Shown here: piece by piece, positions 1 through 10,300 of the stretch
Position numbering within the stretch: position 1 is the stretch's first letter
Layout: the number at the start of each line of letters is the position of its first letter
Source: Osedax fenrisi
Lineage: Eukaryota; Annelida; Polychaeta; Sabellida; Siboglinidae
Assembly (NCBI GenBank): GCA_964019155.1
Contig: OZ025240.1
Span: 43,834,746-43,898,745, forward strand
Reading direction: 5' to 3'
Length of the DNA stretch: 64,000 bases
The notes under the pieces: generated by a model
Database searches by the model: none
Told to the model about the DNA's origin: nothing
What the model saw: the letters and a program-made list of their open reading frames with translations, nothing else
Made by a program: the position numbers and the translations under genes

Positions 1-2396
1 TCGCTTACTAATATTAATTGTGCTAGTATGTATGTATGTATGTATAAATAAATGAAAATGTAGAACATCCTATATGTAATAAATCATGATGTGTATGTGT
101 ATATGTATGGTGATGTTTGCTTTACTCGCCACAATAAGGAATACCCCACTTTTACAATAGACAAACAGTGCTAATTCATTGGTTACTAGTGCTGGATTCA
201 GTTGACATTTAGATAATTAAATTATAATTTTATTTAAATTGAATGTTTTAATAAGTATATACATGTTTTTATAATCTGTGGAATAAATAAATAGTAGAGT
301 ACTCTAAGGGCTTAAGGGTGAACACATATATTATTTAAATATTGTAAAATGTATCAACAATGTATCTAAAACAATAAAGTATTATGTTAATTACAGATGA
401 TGATAAATACAACTACATACAACAATCATTAATAATCCATATTGTAAATAAATACACTACAATGTATAATAATAATAATCAATAAACAAATTCAACTGAA
501 TACACATGCTTCACCTACATATCAATCATATTAAGTCAATATGGCTAATGTGAATTGATCAATCATTATTAACAATTATTATACACCTATTCATTATAAG
601 TATACAACATGTATATAAAATTACAATAAATACTAACAAATATATATATATATATATATATATGATGAATTAATATATATATATATATGATGAATTAATA
701 TACACCATATTTGATTTGATTTATATATAAAAGTATATATTTATATAAAAAACAGATATAAATCTATTATAAATATATCTAAATATGTATTTTCATGATG
801 ACATCTGTGATCTACATATGTTATTATATAAGCATTGAAATCAGTTTTACTTAATAACTTAGAATAAAATATTATTAAATAAATATGCAATAGGTATATT
901 CAATAAGATATATATTTTAAATGGAATTCATCAATAATTATATTAGTATATAATTTATATAGAATAAATATCAAATAAATGTAATATGTTGACATTACTA
1001 CTCAAACTTACTAATGAATAATCTGTAATTATATTTATAATATATTTTTATTATATATCCTATATATGTATATACTATATGTATGTATAACATATATCAA
1101 TATTAATAGCTTGCAAAATTTATGTAAAAAATGTATAGTGAAATTATTTAATTAAAATTAAAAAATGAGATATATCTGTTTCTGAAAAATTGTATATTCT
1201 AATTTTAATTTTACCAACAAATATTTAATTAAAATAAAACCAATTTATGATATAAACATACATGAATGGTTTTAAAATTAGCACATTTATATAATATTTA
1301 TCCAGTTTAGATTATAAAGTATAATGAACTTAAATAACGAGAAGTAAAAACATTTTCAATATATGCAATATATGCAATATATGCCCTTAATATTGATAGT
1401 AAAATAGTAAATTAAAACGCAATATATATTTTAAATTACTTATATTTAACCAAAATAAATTTATAAATACTAATTTACGATTATATGATATTAAAATATA
1501 AGACAATTTAACAAGTAAGTTACCTCGAAATATATACTAATTATTAGTTATAATGTAGTTTGTATTGATATTATCAAAATGTTATTGCGAAATAAATAAT
1601 TTGGAATTTATCACATATTTTATATAATAAATTATGTATATAACATAATAATAATAATATAAATGATGATAATGATTTACCTCTATACCGTGTTATAATA
1701 ACACAATTTGTGAAACATTACATATACATCATGTAGTATTAATGTAGTTTGTTGGGTATTACTAATTTTATTTTATAATTAATTAAGGTTTAATTCACTG
1801 TACTGAACTTACTGGCTAAGCAAACATGTGCTTAAATGATGAAAAGATAAATTAGAAACCACAAAATAAAATTGTATAATAGAGTATCTGTAATTAATAT
1901 TTTTTAAATTGTTGAAAATTATGTACATTAGTTTCATATTCATTTACATACATACATTTAAATGGAATTATTTAAAGAAAATGTGTTATTTATATTAAAT
2001 ATGTTCTAATATTAGAATTATAAAAATATTTGAATTTTAGTATCCTTCAGAGACTCTCAAAGAAAATATACAAATTTGTTTAAAAATTAAATATCTATGT
2101 AATATATAATATACCTAAATATCATTTGATAAATCAATTAATTGTAACTATTAAATTGTATGTCATAAACTGATTGATCCATTGAATTTAAACACATTTA
2201 AATATGTATCAAACAATATTAGTATTTAAAATATATTATATAAGCTCATAGGGTTTATTTTTATAAATGAGAAAATTAAAAAAATATAATATACTTATTT
2301 ATTATCATAAATATACTGTTTGGACTAACAGAAATTTTATTTCATACACATTTTAATTTTAATTTTGAAAATGAATCGTAGTTATTATTATAATAG
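1..2396. other. PBX intron 1, no gene seen
   Basis: Very A+T-rich non-coding DNA with short (TA)n runs near 642-662 and 673-690. I see no splice-flanked coding segment on either strand. Because the PBX first exon reads leftward from 4894 and its next exon (the conserved PBC-A continuation) is not found, this stretch is most simply the first, long PBX intron, which continues past the window edge. Confidence 0.55.
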
Positions 2397-2398
2397 TA

Positions 2399-3026
2399 GG
2401 GGAGGGAAGGGTATTATGGCCGATGTTTTTATTACCTTACAAGAAATAAAATATATCATACTAATATTGGATATTATGATCCAATAATTTGTATATACAA
2501 TTACAATATGTTGTTCTAAATAATGGCTATCAACATTTACTCATTTAATTATTTGTATTCAAATAATTTTATTTTTATTAAAAAGAAAATTTTCCGTATA
2601 AATAGAGATAAAATACACTAGTGCGGGTATTATGGTCAATAGTTCCGAAATAGCTACTAGGATCGCGTCATGTATTCAAATACGTACTATTTTTATAATT
2701 AGAAAATAAAATACATTGTATCAGATATCAAGATACACACGCATTTTTATATTAAATATAAAAATAATTAATCGTTATCCCATTTAGTTTACTTATATTC
2801 AGCTACAAACATTTTTTTTCGATAAAAATTACGATTATTTGATTTTTTTCTCTAATCAAAAATCAATAATTAATATTGATATAAATAAAAAATGATGTAC
2901 ACTATCATTCTTAGAATTCAATTATCTAAATTTTTCGTATATATCATTTTTTGATAGCTATAATGGTTCTTGAAATATCGTTATCAGCCACAATACCCGC
3001 ATCGGCCACAATACCCTTTTCTCCCG
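2399..3026. mobile_element. MITE A, TA-flanked, about 27-bp terminal inverted repeats
   Basis: The left end (2399-2425, GGGGAGGGAAGGGTATTATG then GCCGATG) and the reverse complement of the right end (3000-3026) agree at about 24 of 27 positions. A TA dinucleotide flanks each side (2397-2398, 3027-3028), the classic target of the Tc1/mariner/pogo superfamily. The GGGTATT(A/G)TGG core recurs inside at about 2625 and, inverted, at about 2984-2995. No transposase is encoded, so it is non-autonomous. It lies in PBX intron 1. Confidence 0.75.
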
Positions 3027-3089
3027 TATAAGTTAACTTATATTATCACTTATCAATAGTAGGTTATATATTTGTATTTATTTATATAA

Positions 3090-3093
<4 letters not shown>

Positions 3094-3126
<33 letters not shown>
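3094..3126. repeat. (TA)n microsatellite
   Basis: Uninterrupted TA dinucleotide run. Similar runs occur at about 4105-4142, 6187-6226, 7271-7318 and many other places in the window. Confidence 0.85.
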
Positions 3127-3130
<4 letters not shown>

Positions 3131-3344
3131 CTGATTAGTATAATAATCTCATAACATATTAAATATATTAAACATATTAAATATAGTTAACAATATAGTA
3201 GTATTACATGATGAAATGTATAAATAATATATACGATCAACATTAGTTAATATCGAAATAATAATCATGTAATATACAATTTGAAATAAAATTGCTGTAA
3301 GTCCATTGTATCCATAATTAGCATAATAAATAAATAATATTAGC

Positions 3345-4107
3345 ATAAGTATGCTACTATCAAAGATGTTTCTCAGTAAAGATATAAACTCATGAAAATT
3401 CGCGTAATTCGATTTTGTATACAAAAAAGCAACATCGCCACCTATATTATATAGGCTATATAGGATCAATTTTTGAGACTATGTGTTATTTATTATATAA
3501 ATTTGTATCAACTATACACTTTTAAATGTAAAATTATATATGTTTTACATTATTATTTATATGATGAAAACATAGTTTTCATTACTAATATATAACAAAG
3601 CAATAGGATATGTTGGTTTTAAATATTAAACATAGATATATCTATTGTTGAATATTGACATTAGCCGTCAGTAAGTCATGTGTTGACCGAGATGTCAAGT
3701 AAACATTTTGCGGCGAGCGTTATATTTCTCAGTAAATTATTCACCTAGTATTGAAGTTGCGTTCTATATATATATATACGTAAATATCATATGCTTATAT
3801 ATTAATATAATATTATATAAGCACTACACGAATTTTTTACTTGCAATTTTAGTTAGACACATGACATGCCGTGGGCCGATGTCAGGCTACATCTATCTAA
3901 TTTATTTTTCCTTTAATTTAATGGAGAATTGAAATCACTGTTGTATAAAATCGGCGCCAAACTTAAATCTATTTCAGTGATATCGATAATACTGCTAGAA
4001 GCGTGAAGACTGAATATTAATCACGTTGCGTGGATATGGAGTAATATATCGATACTACTGCTAGCAGCGGGAAGACTGAATATTAATCACGTTGAGTAGA
4101 TATGTAG

Positions 4108-4115
<8 letters not shown>
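3345..4115 (-). mobile_element. LINE 3'-tail copy, inverted relative to the LINE at 16-21.9 kb
   Basis: Read on the minus strand, this matches 21440-21865 with many substitutions and indels. Shared blocks include CTATTTCAGTGAT followed by a CTGCTAGCAG-type motif, ACTATACACTTTTAAA, ATTTATATGATGAAAAC, ATTACTAATATATAACAAA, and GTATACAAA followed by an AATTAC/GCG block. The plus-strand counterpart directly follows the C-terminal coding end of LINE A, so this is best read as a 5'-truncated LINE tail in PBX intron 1. About 66 bp around CTGCTAG(A/C)AGCG is duplicated in tandem at 3975-4110. The 106-codon minus-strand frame at 3149-3469 overlaps it and is not convincing as a gene. Confidence 0.6.
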
Positions 4116-4142
<27 letters not shown>

Positions 4143-4147
<5 letters not shown>

Positions 4148-4700
4148 CTTCGCAATACTTTCTAATATTAAATTTATATAAATTAATAATAAATAAATGT
4201 AGTCCCTAAATTAGTGTAATAATAAAAACCACGAATAAAATATATAATCACTATGATTATCATGATGATACTACGCTTATTTATTAGTATATTAAATATT
4301 ATTTAATATTTTTATATTGACTAGTTTATCTAGTAGTTAAATATTATCTTTATTATAAGCGGTATTACTAATAGTATTAGTAATACTATTAACAATTAAA
4401 AAATATATTTCAAATTATTTTAATTGAAAAAATTATAATTTTACTTTTTTGAATAATAATTTAGATGGTTATATAAGAATAATTTTAAAAATAAATCAAA
4501 TAATAGGAATTTATAATATTATAAATTCATTGAATAATATAAACGTTATTGTTGTAATTTTAAATCACACATTAATGAAATTTACATATATTTGTATTTC
4601 AATTTTAAATTAAGTAGAGAGCACGCACCGTTATGTTTTTAAATAAATATATCATATATTTTAGTTATTAATTAAATATATTGAAACAATGATAATTTAC
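4143..4700. other. PBX intron 1, donor-proximal part
   Basis: A+T-rich sequence with no coding signal apart from the splice donor of the PBX exon, a minus-strand GT at 4700-4699. The context reads AGGCCAG|GTAAAT. Confidence 0.6.
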
Positions 4701-4894
4701 CTGGCCTGAGCTTCATCTAAGCTTTGGTCTGTAATAGTCATAATTTGTTGCAGAATATCACCAATTTCTTGTTTTCTGCCATTCTCTGGTATGCTACCAT
4801 CGGCTCTCGGTGTAGGTAATCCATAACCAGGAGTAGTGGCAGTATTCGTTAAGTGGGAAGTTAAATGTGCGGTATGCCCATACCTATCATCCAT
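4701..4894 (-). CDS. pbx: PBX/extradenticle homeobox protein, first coding exon
   Basis: PBX proteins are TALE-class homeodomain factors that bind DNA with HOX and MEIS/PREP partners. This exon encodes the N-terminus: a poorly conserved leader of about 38 residues, then the start of the PBC-A domain. That part includes GRKQEIGDILQQIMTITDQS and continues to DEAQAR, which is almost identical in all animal PBC proteins I know. ATG is at 4894-4892, with A at -3 and G at +4. The exon ends at 4701 with two bases of an arginine codon before GTAAAT (phase 2), exactly where the conserved DEAQAR/KHALN sequence continues in relatives. The PBC-A remainder, PBC-B and the homeodomain lie outside the window. 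It faces SIN1 head to head. Confidence 0.93.
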
Positions 4895-4983
4895 ATTAGT
4901 TGTAATATTTTTTTCAGTAATATGATGATTATAAATTATAAAATTTAAAGCAATAAAGTAACAAATCTGTAAATAAACAAAGG

Positions 4984-4993
4984 TGATTGACAG
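4984..4993 (+). promoter_or_regulatory. PBX-MEIS composite site TGATTGACAG
   Basis: Exact match to the PBX (TGAT) plus MEIS/PREP (TGACAG) composite. It lies 90 bp upstream of the PBX start codon, so PBX could regulate its own gene (inference). Confidence 0.6.
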
Positions 4994-5005
4994 CGAGATA
5001 AGATA

Positions 5006-5015
5006 CTGTCAGTCA
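5006..5015 (-). promoter_or_regulatory. PBX-MEIS-like site (TGACTGACAG on minus strand)
   Basis: One base from the composite consensus, with the MEIS half TGACAG intact. It is the second of three such sites in 113 bp. Confidence 0.45.
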
Positions 5016-5030
5016 AACTATTTTTTGCTG

Positions 5031-5039
5031 AAAATGGCG
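5031..5039 (+). promoter_or_regulatory. YY1-like site AAAATGGCG
   Basis: Matches the AANATGGCG core of YY1/Pho, a factor often bound close to transcription starts in bidirectional promoters. Motif match only. Confidence 0.35.
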
Positions 5040-5061
5040 TTAAATGCGTAGAATTGTATAG

Positions 5062-5066
5062 CCAAT
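5062..5066 (+). promoter_or_regulatory. CCAAT box
   Basis: GCCAATAG context at 5061-5068 fits an NF-Y site, which is common in bidirectional promoters. Motif match only. Confidence 0.4.
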
Positions 5067-5086
5067 AGAATATCGAGCACATGCGG

Positions 5087-5096
5087 CTGTCAATCA
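5087..5096 (-). promoter_or_regulatory. PBX-MEIS composite site, inverted (CTGTCAATCA)
   Basis: Exact reverse complement of TGATTGACAG, placed 93 bp beyond the first copy and in the opposite orientation. Confidence 0.6.
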
Positions 5097-5797
5097 TAAC
5101 TTTTTGATAATAAGTATTTTTTTATATATTATTATTAAATATTATATTCAAATATTAATTAACTATAGATTGAAATAATATAAATTATTTTATAACATTT
5201 TTAATAAATAATCCACGATAGTTTTATTTTTTATAATTAATGATAAACTGGTGATTGAATTTGAAATATTATTTATTATTATTTATTTATTATTTAAATG
5301 TAAACAACTTTGAAATGACTTACTTTTTTATTTGATTTTATTCTTTCCAAATTAATTGAAATGACTTCTCCATATTATGGATTTGATCGTTGATATCTTC
5401 TTTCTTAAATACTATTTTGTAGTTCTAGTATTATGATTTCCCTGTGTACTTATCTAATACTTTAATATTTACATATCTAATAATATTAGATTAATAAATA
5501 TTTAAATATATTACAAAATGAATTTCGTATTCTATTTAAATTAATCTGTATATTTACCTTTCATATAATTATTGTATATATTTTATTTTATAATTTCTTA
5601 TCTCCATAATATTATTTTACTTTGATAATATATTATTTTTTAAATGTATTAGTTATTTTTAAATATTTAAATTAGTTTCAATTATTAATAGAAGTAATGC
5701 ATTAATGATAGGTTTAAATTTATAATTAATTATGGTTATTTTATGTTAAATTATATATAAAATAACAAATATTACAAAATAATATAATATTATAAAC

Positions 5798-5919
5798 ATG
5801 GCTTTACTAGATGATAAATTATACATTTTGGCATTTATAAAAAATGCATTTATCACCAGCGACGATACAGAATTGTGTGAATTAATATTAGAAAATGATG
5901 AATATAATAGAAGTAGGAG
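5798..5919 (+). CDS. MAPKAP1: SIN1 coding exon 1
   Basis: Starts MALLDDKLYILAFIKNAF and continues with ITSDDTELCE, like the SIN1 N-terminus. ATG has A at -3 and G at +4. Donor GTTAAC at 5920 gives phase 2 and joins exon 2 in frame. An alternative donor, GTAGGA at 5913, would be phase 1 and would not fit. Confidence 0.85.
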
Positions 5920-6183
5920 GTTAACATATATAGTTTTAAATATTTCTAAATATACTGATTTAGTCAATGACTAAGTTAGTCAGTAACTACCTATTAAAAT
6001 TATATTATATATTTATATGATTATTATACAATAGACTATTGAATAGTAGGATTAATATCAGAAAAAACTATATATATATATAATTGATTGGATTATAGTC
6101 AAAATCTTCACAATTTTTAAATGCCCGCAAGATTATTTATTATGATTAGATATTGTATTATACTATGTATACATTTATATTTA

Positions 6184-6233
<50 letters not shown>

Positions 6234-7269
6234 CATGTTATTATAAGTATAATGGTATATCTATATTTAGTATTATACTAATATTATATATCAAATGTTT
6301 GTAGCAAACTAATGGCAAACATTCGAATAGTTCAATTATTAAGGGCTATAGTCGATATCAAATTATTATATTACTAAAAGTATAATATTTACTTATATAT
6401 GTTATGTATATGTTACTTATAAGTTATAACATATACATAATTACACGTTATTTTAATATAAATAATATGTATGACTCATATTCTCTTGATGACATATAGA
6501 AATGTGTAGTTCCACAGCCTGTTTATATATACGCTATTTCAAATCATTAATTCGAATAAATAATTTTTCTGATGTTAAAAGTGCGATGTAATTAAACAAA
6601 TCGCAAATATTTTGATCATGTACCAATTGTTTTTTATCATAGAAAAGTATAACTATATATATATATATATATATATGTGTATACTATATTTAATTAGCGT
6701 ATACACTCAATACTTTAAATTATTTTTGTTATCGGAAAATAATTAAACAAATAAACAATCAAATTATTTTGATTTAAACAATTTCATAATGATATAATAT
6801 AAATAAATAAACAAATATATTACAACATGAATTGAATGTTAAATAATTTTGTTGTTGAATAATTCAATATTTCTATAGTTAAGTAGGTGTACCATGTTTG
6901 TTTAATGACATCTTGTATTCGCTTGTGTATTAATTGTAATAGATAAATTAATGACTATTGTATCATGTAATTTGTAGGTGAAAATAATTTATAAAAATCT
7001 ATATATTTGATTGAATTGTTTACTTTTTATAATAATTTCATTGTATAATTTATATATTTGTCATATTTTATATTTAATTTATTAATGGATACATTATTCA
7101 AAACAAATGTACATAATTTATTTTTATGTTTTAACATTTAGCACTTAAATAACTATGCTCTTAAAAATGAGTATAATTCATTATTCCAAAATGAGTAATT
7201 TATGTATGCTAGACATTTAATATATGCTGTGTTATACTTTTCTTGAAGTTATATTGTACACTTATTATT

Positions 7270-7321
<52 letters not shown>

Positions 7322-10300
7322 TAAATAGCAGGTAATATATATTAATGCATCGAGTCGCAATGATTTCGTAAAGTAAATTTATGTAATATTAATTACAATT
7401 AAATTGTAATCAAATATATTTACCCTAATATTTTCTGAAAAATAATATATATATATATATATATATTTGTTAAGATAACAAATATGAATCAATCTAGTTA
7501 TATAATGTGTACTTATATAGTTATACAATGTGTACTAATATGGTTATACAATGTGTACTTGTGGGTGTAATCATTAATCAGCAGTTCTCAATCTCTAATT
7601 GATGGCTCAATCTATACAAGTATTTACCCGTTCATCTATTAATAGAGGCTCTAGTTCTAATAACAGTGTCGTTATTTAATATTAGTCATTATTATTTAAT
7701 TAATGTTCACTCTATTTATTTATTTTATATACATTATTATAATATAAATATTTCTAAATAGATAAATATCATTTATATCAATATTTGATATACCATTACA
7801 TAGAATATTTATTAATATTAGTTAACATAAATAACCGTGTTGCGTAATATTAATAAGTCATTAATTATTAGCAAAAAAACGAGTTCGCGAGTGGACAATA
7901 CCTCAGAAGGCTTCAACGACACCGAACTGTCGCATTCGTTTGAAATAATGCCAAATATGGACATAGGTACGTGCAGAATTAATCTGTAATAGTCAATAAG
8001 TTCAATATTTGCATATGTGGCATCATGGCTAGTGTTTGATATATACGATATGTATCTGAGATATTATAAAATCTACGTTCACTACAACGTATTCATAAAA
8101 ATTATAAAAAAGTATTTCATATATAGTATACTTTTTGTATTAATGTAAATTCTGTAAATTAATTATAAGCCTGCAACGGATTCGGATCATGGCGTCTTGC
8201 GTTGTATACGGCAATACTTTCCACCAATGTAGTATTACATTGAATTAATATAGATAGTATACTTATATATATATAATCAGTTATTTTTTATTTAGCCCTA
8301 TTTTTGTGCCAAATAAACCATATATCATCATCATCATCATCATAATTTATATGTTAATCCTAATTAAATAATGATTAAAGTTATCTATATTGTGGTGTTG
8401 TTCGTTAAATCATCTATCACTTCCCCCATCACTTTCCTCATCACTTCCTCCATCACTTCCTCCATCACTTCCCCCATCACTCCCCCATCGTTAGATTCGC
8501 ACAGAAGGAGGTCCGACACGGCTCAGCGTCTGGACCGCATGAAGAGAGACAAACATCGTCTTAGTCAGATACAACACATCACCTGGAAGGCAGCCACACC
8601 GGAGCCAAACGGTACGCACAAGTCCCACACATTAGACATGCGTCCCATGCTATAAACATGTTATCATACCCATTAGAGATGTGTGCTCATGCACCTCTCA
8701 GTAGACATATGATCATGCGCCCTGTGTAGTAGATGTCCCCTTTCATTACATTATAACCAACGTATTTAGCATCCCTCATTTTTATGTCTATTACCTTCCG
8801 TAAATGAACGCGTGATTTTATAAATTGACCTCCATTTTTTTAATTCAAAATTAATAAATACATTTCAAAGTAATTAGATCTATTATTTAATTTATGGATC
8901 ATAATTATTATTAATATATATATAATATATAATATATAATATATATATATATAAATCAAATATTATTATTCATAATCTTCACAGGAGAATCACAAAATTC
9001 TGATTTCGATGAATTATTTGTGCGGAAAGAAATTATCGTTGAAACTACTCCCCGGGTGTCTCTACTCACCGAACAACTCAAACAAATCTCCAGTGTCTCG
9101 CAGAATCCTTTTAATGAGTTCATTAAATTTGATGGGAAGGTTTCATAATTAACGTCGTATATTATTACAGTTAAATTATAATAAATATTTAATAATCGTT
9201 TAATAAACACATAGATAATTAATGAATAATTATATTTAATTAATATTATTACAAATATATATAACTTATTTATTAGATATACAAATTTATTATATCACAT
9301 TTTATACATATATATATATATTTATAATAATATCATATACAATATGAATTATTTCATACAAATATGCATATTTTGGTGGAGAATATTTCATACAAATTGT
9401 AAAACGAATATTAATATAATATATTTAATCAGAGTTGGTACAAAAAATAAATAAATTATTTACAATATAAAATGCACCTGGATTAATTATCTATGCTGTA
9501 GGCACATTTGTAATGTGTCAATCTCTAGCAAATCTAATCTAATAGCATAATATAATGTAATCTATTGTTATCCGTCGTTACTGAACTATTAACGCGATCA
9601 ACACGCTACCGGTATAACGGGTCTATAAAAACCTAGATAAAATAGGTTGAAAGTAAACACGCCTCCATCGAGATATGCGCGTAATCGACGAGTTTGTTTA
9701 GTGTCATATTACGATGTATGTATGTATGTGTGCGCGTGTGTGTAATGTGAACCCTACGGATGGGAACCATGCCTAGGTAATCAGTGCTTGCGCGCCAGCA
9801 GTCGATACCTAACTTATCCACCGTAGCACTGTATCTATGTGTAGGTAATAAATCAGCGAGGGTTTGTTATAAGCGACGCTTGATCTCGACGCGTAAACAA
9901 ACACACACGACGGTACCACACACACACACATACACACACACACACATACGACATTACCACACACACACACGACGTTACCACACACACACAGACATTAATA
10001 CAGGCTTTAACACAGACGTCTCCCATCACCCTCGTGTATGTATTGCCTACCACCGCGATAAACTCGCGCAGACGTATTACCCACCGGTAATATACGCGCT
10101 CTTTTCCATTCAGAGAAATAAATAGATTAAATATATCGCTAAGTTTAAGTGTAGGTATATATGAACTATTTTCAAATCAGAGACATTAATTAAACATTAC
10201 TGAATATAAAAACCTGCGTGTGACATACGGACTACTCCACCGCTGTTACTACACCCCCACCCTTACTACACGCCCACCGCCACCCTCATGCAGGGGGTCA

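Larger units (their letters stand above)
4895..5797. promoter_or_regulatory. bidirectional PBX/SIN1 intergenic promoter region
   Basis: These 903 bp separate the two start codons, so both 5' UTRs and promoters must lie here unless there are upstream non-coding exons. The part at 4980-5100 is less A+T-rich than its surroundings and concentrates recognisable sites: TGATTGACAG at 4984-4993, CTGTCAGTCA at 5006-5015, AAAATGGCG at 5031-5039, CCAAT at 5062-5066 and CTGTCAATCA at 5087-5096. No clear TATA box is positioned for either gene. The rest (5100-5797) is plain A+T-rich DNA. Confidence 0.7.

Noticed and set aside
3149..3469. 106-codon minus-strand frame
   Set aside because: Low-complexity Ile/Tyr/Leu composition, and it overlaps the LINE-tail repeat; the matching sequence at 21.8 kb does not keep the frame.
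5746..5967. 73-codon minus-strand frame
   Set aside because: It is the shadow of SIN1 exon 1, whose plus-strand reading matches the SIN1 N-terminus.
9633..10125. His/Thr- and Val/Cys-rich frames on both strands
   Set aside because: Produced by CA-repeat DNA in SIN1 intron 4; no homology or splice support.
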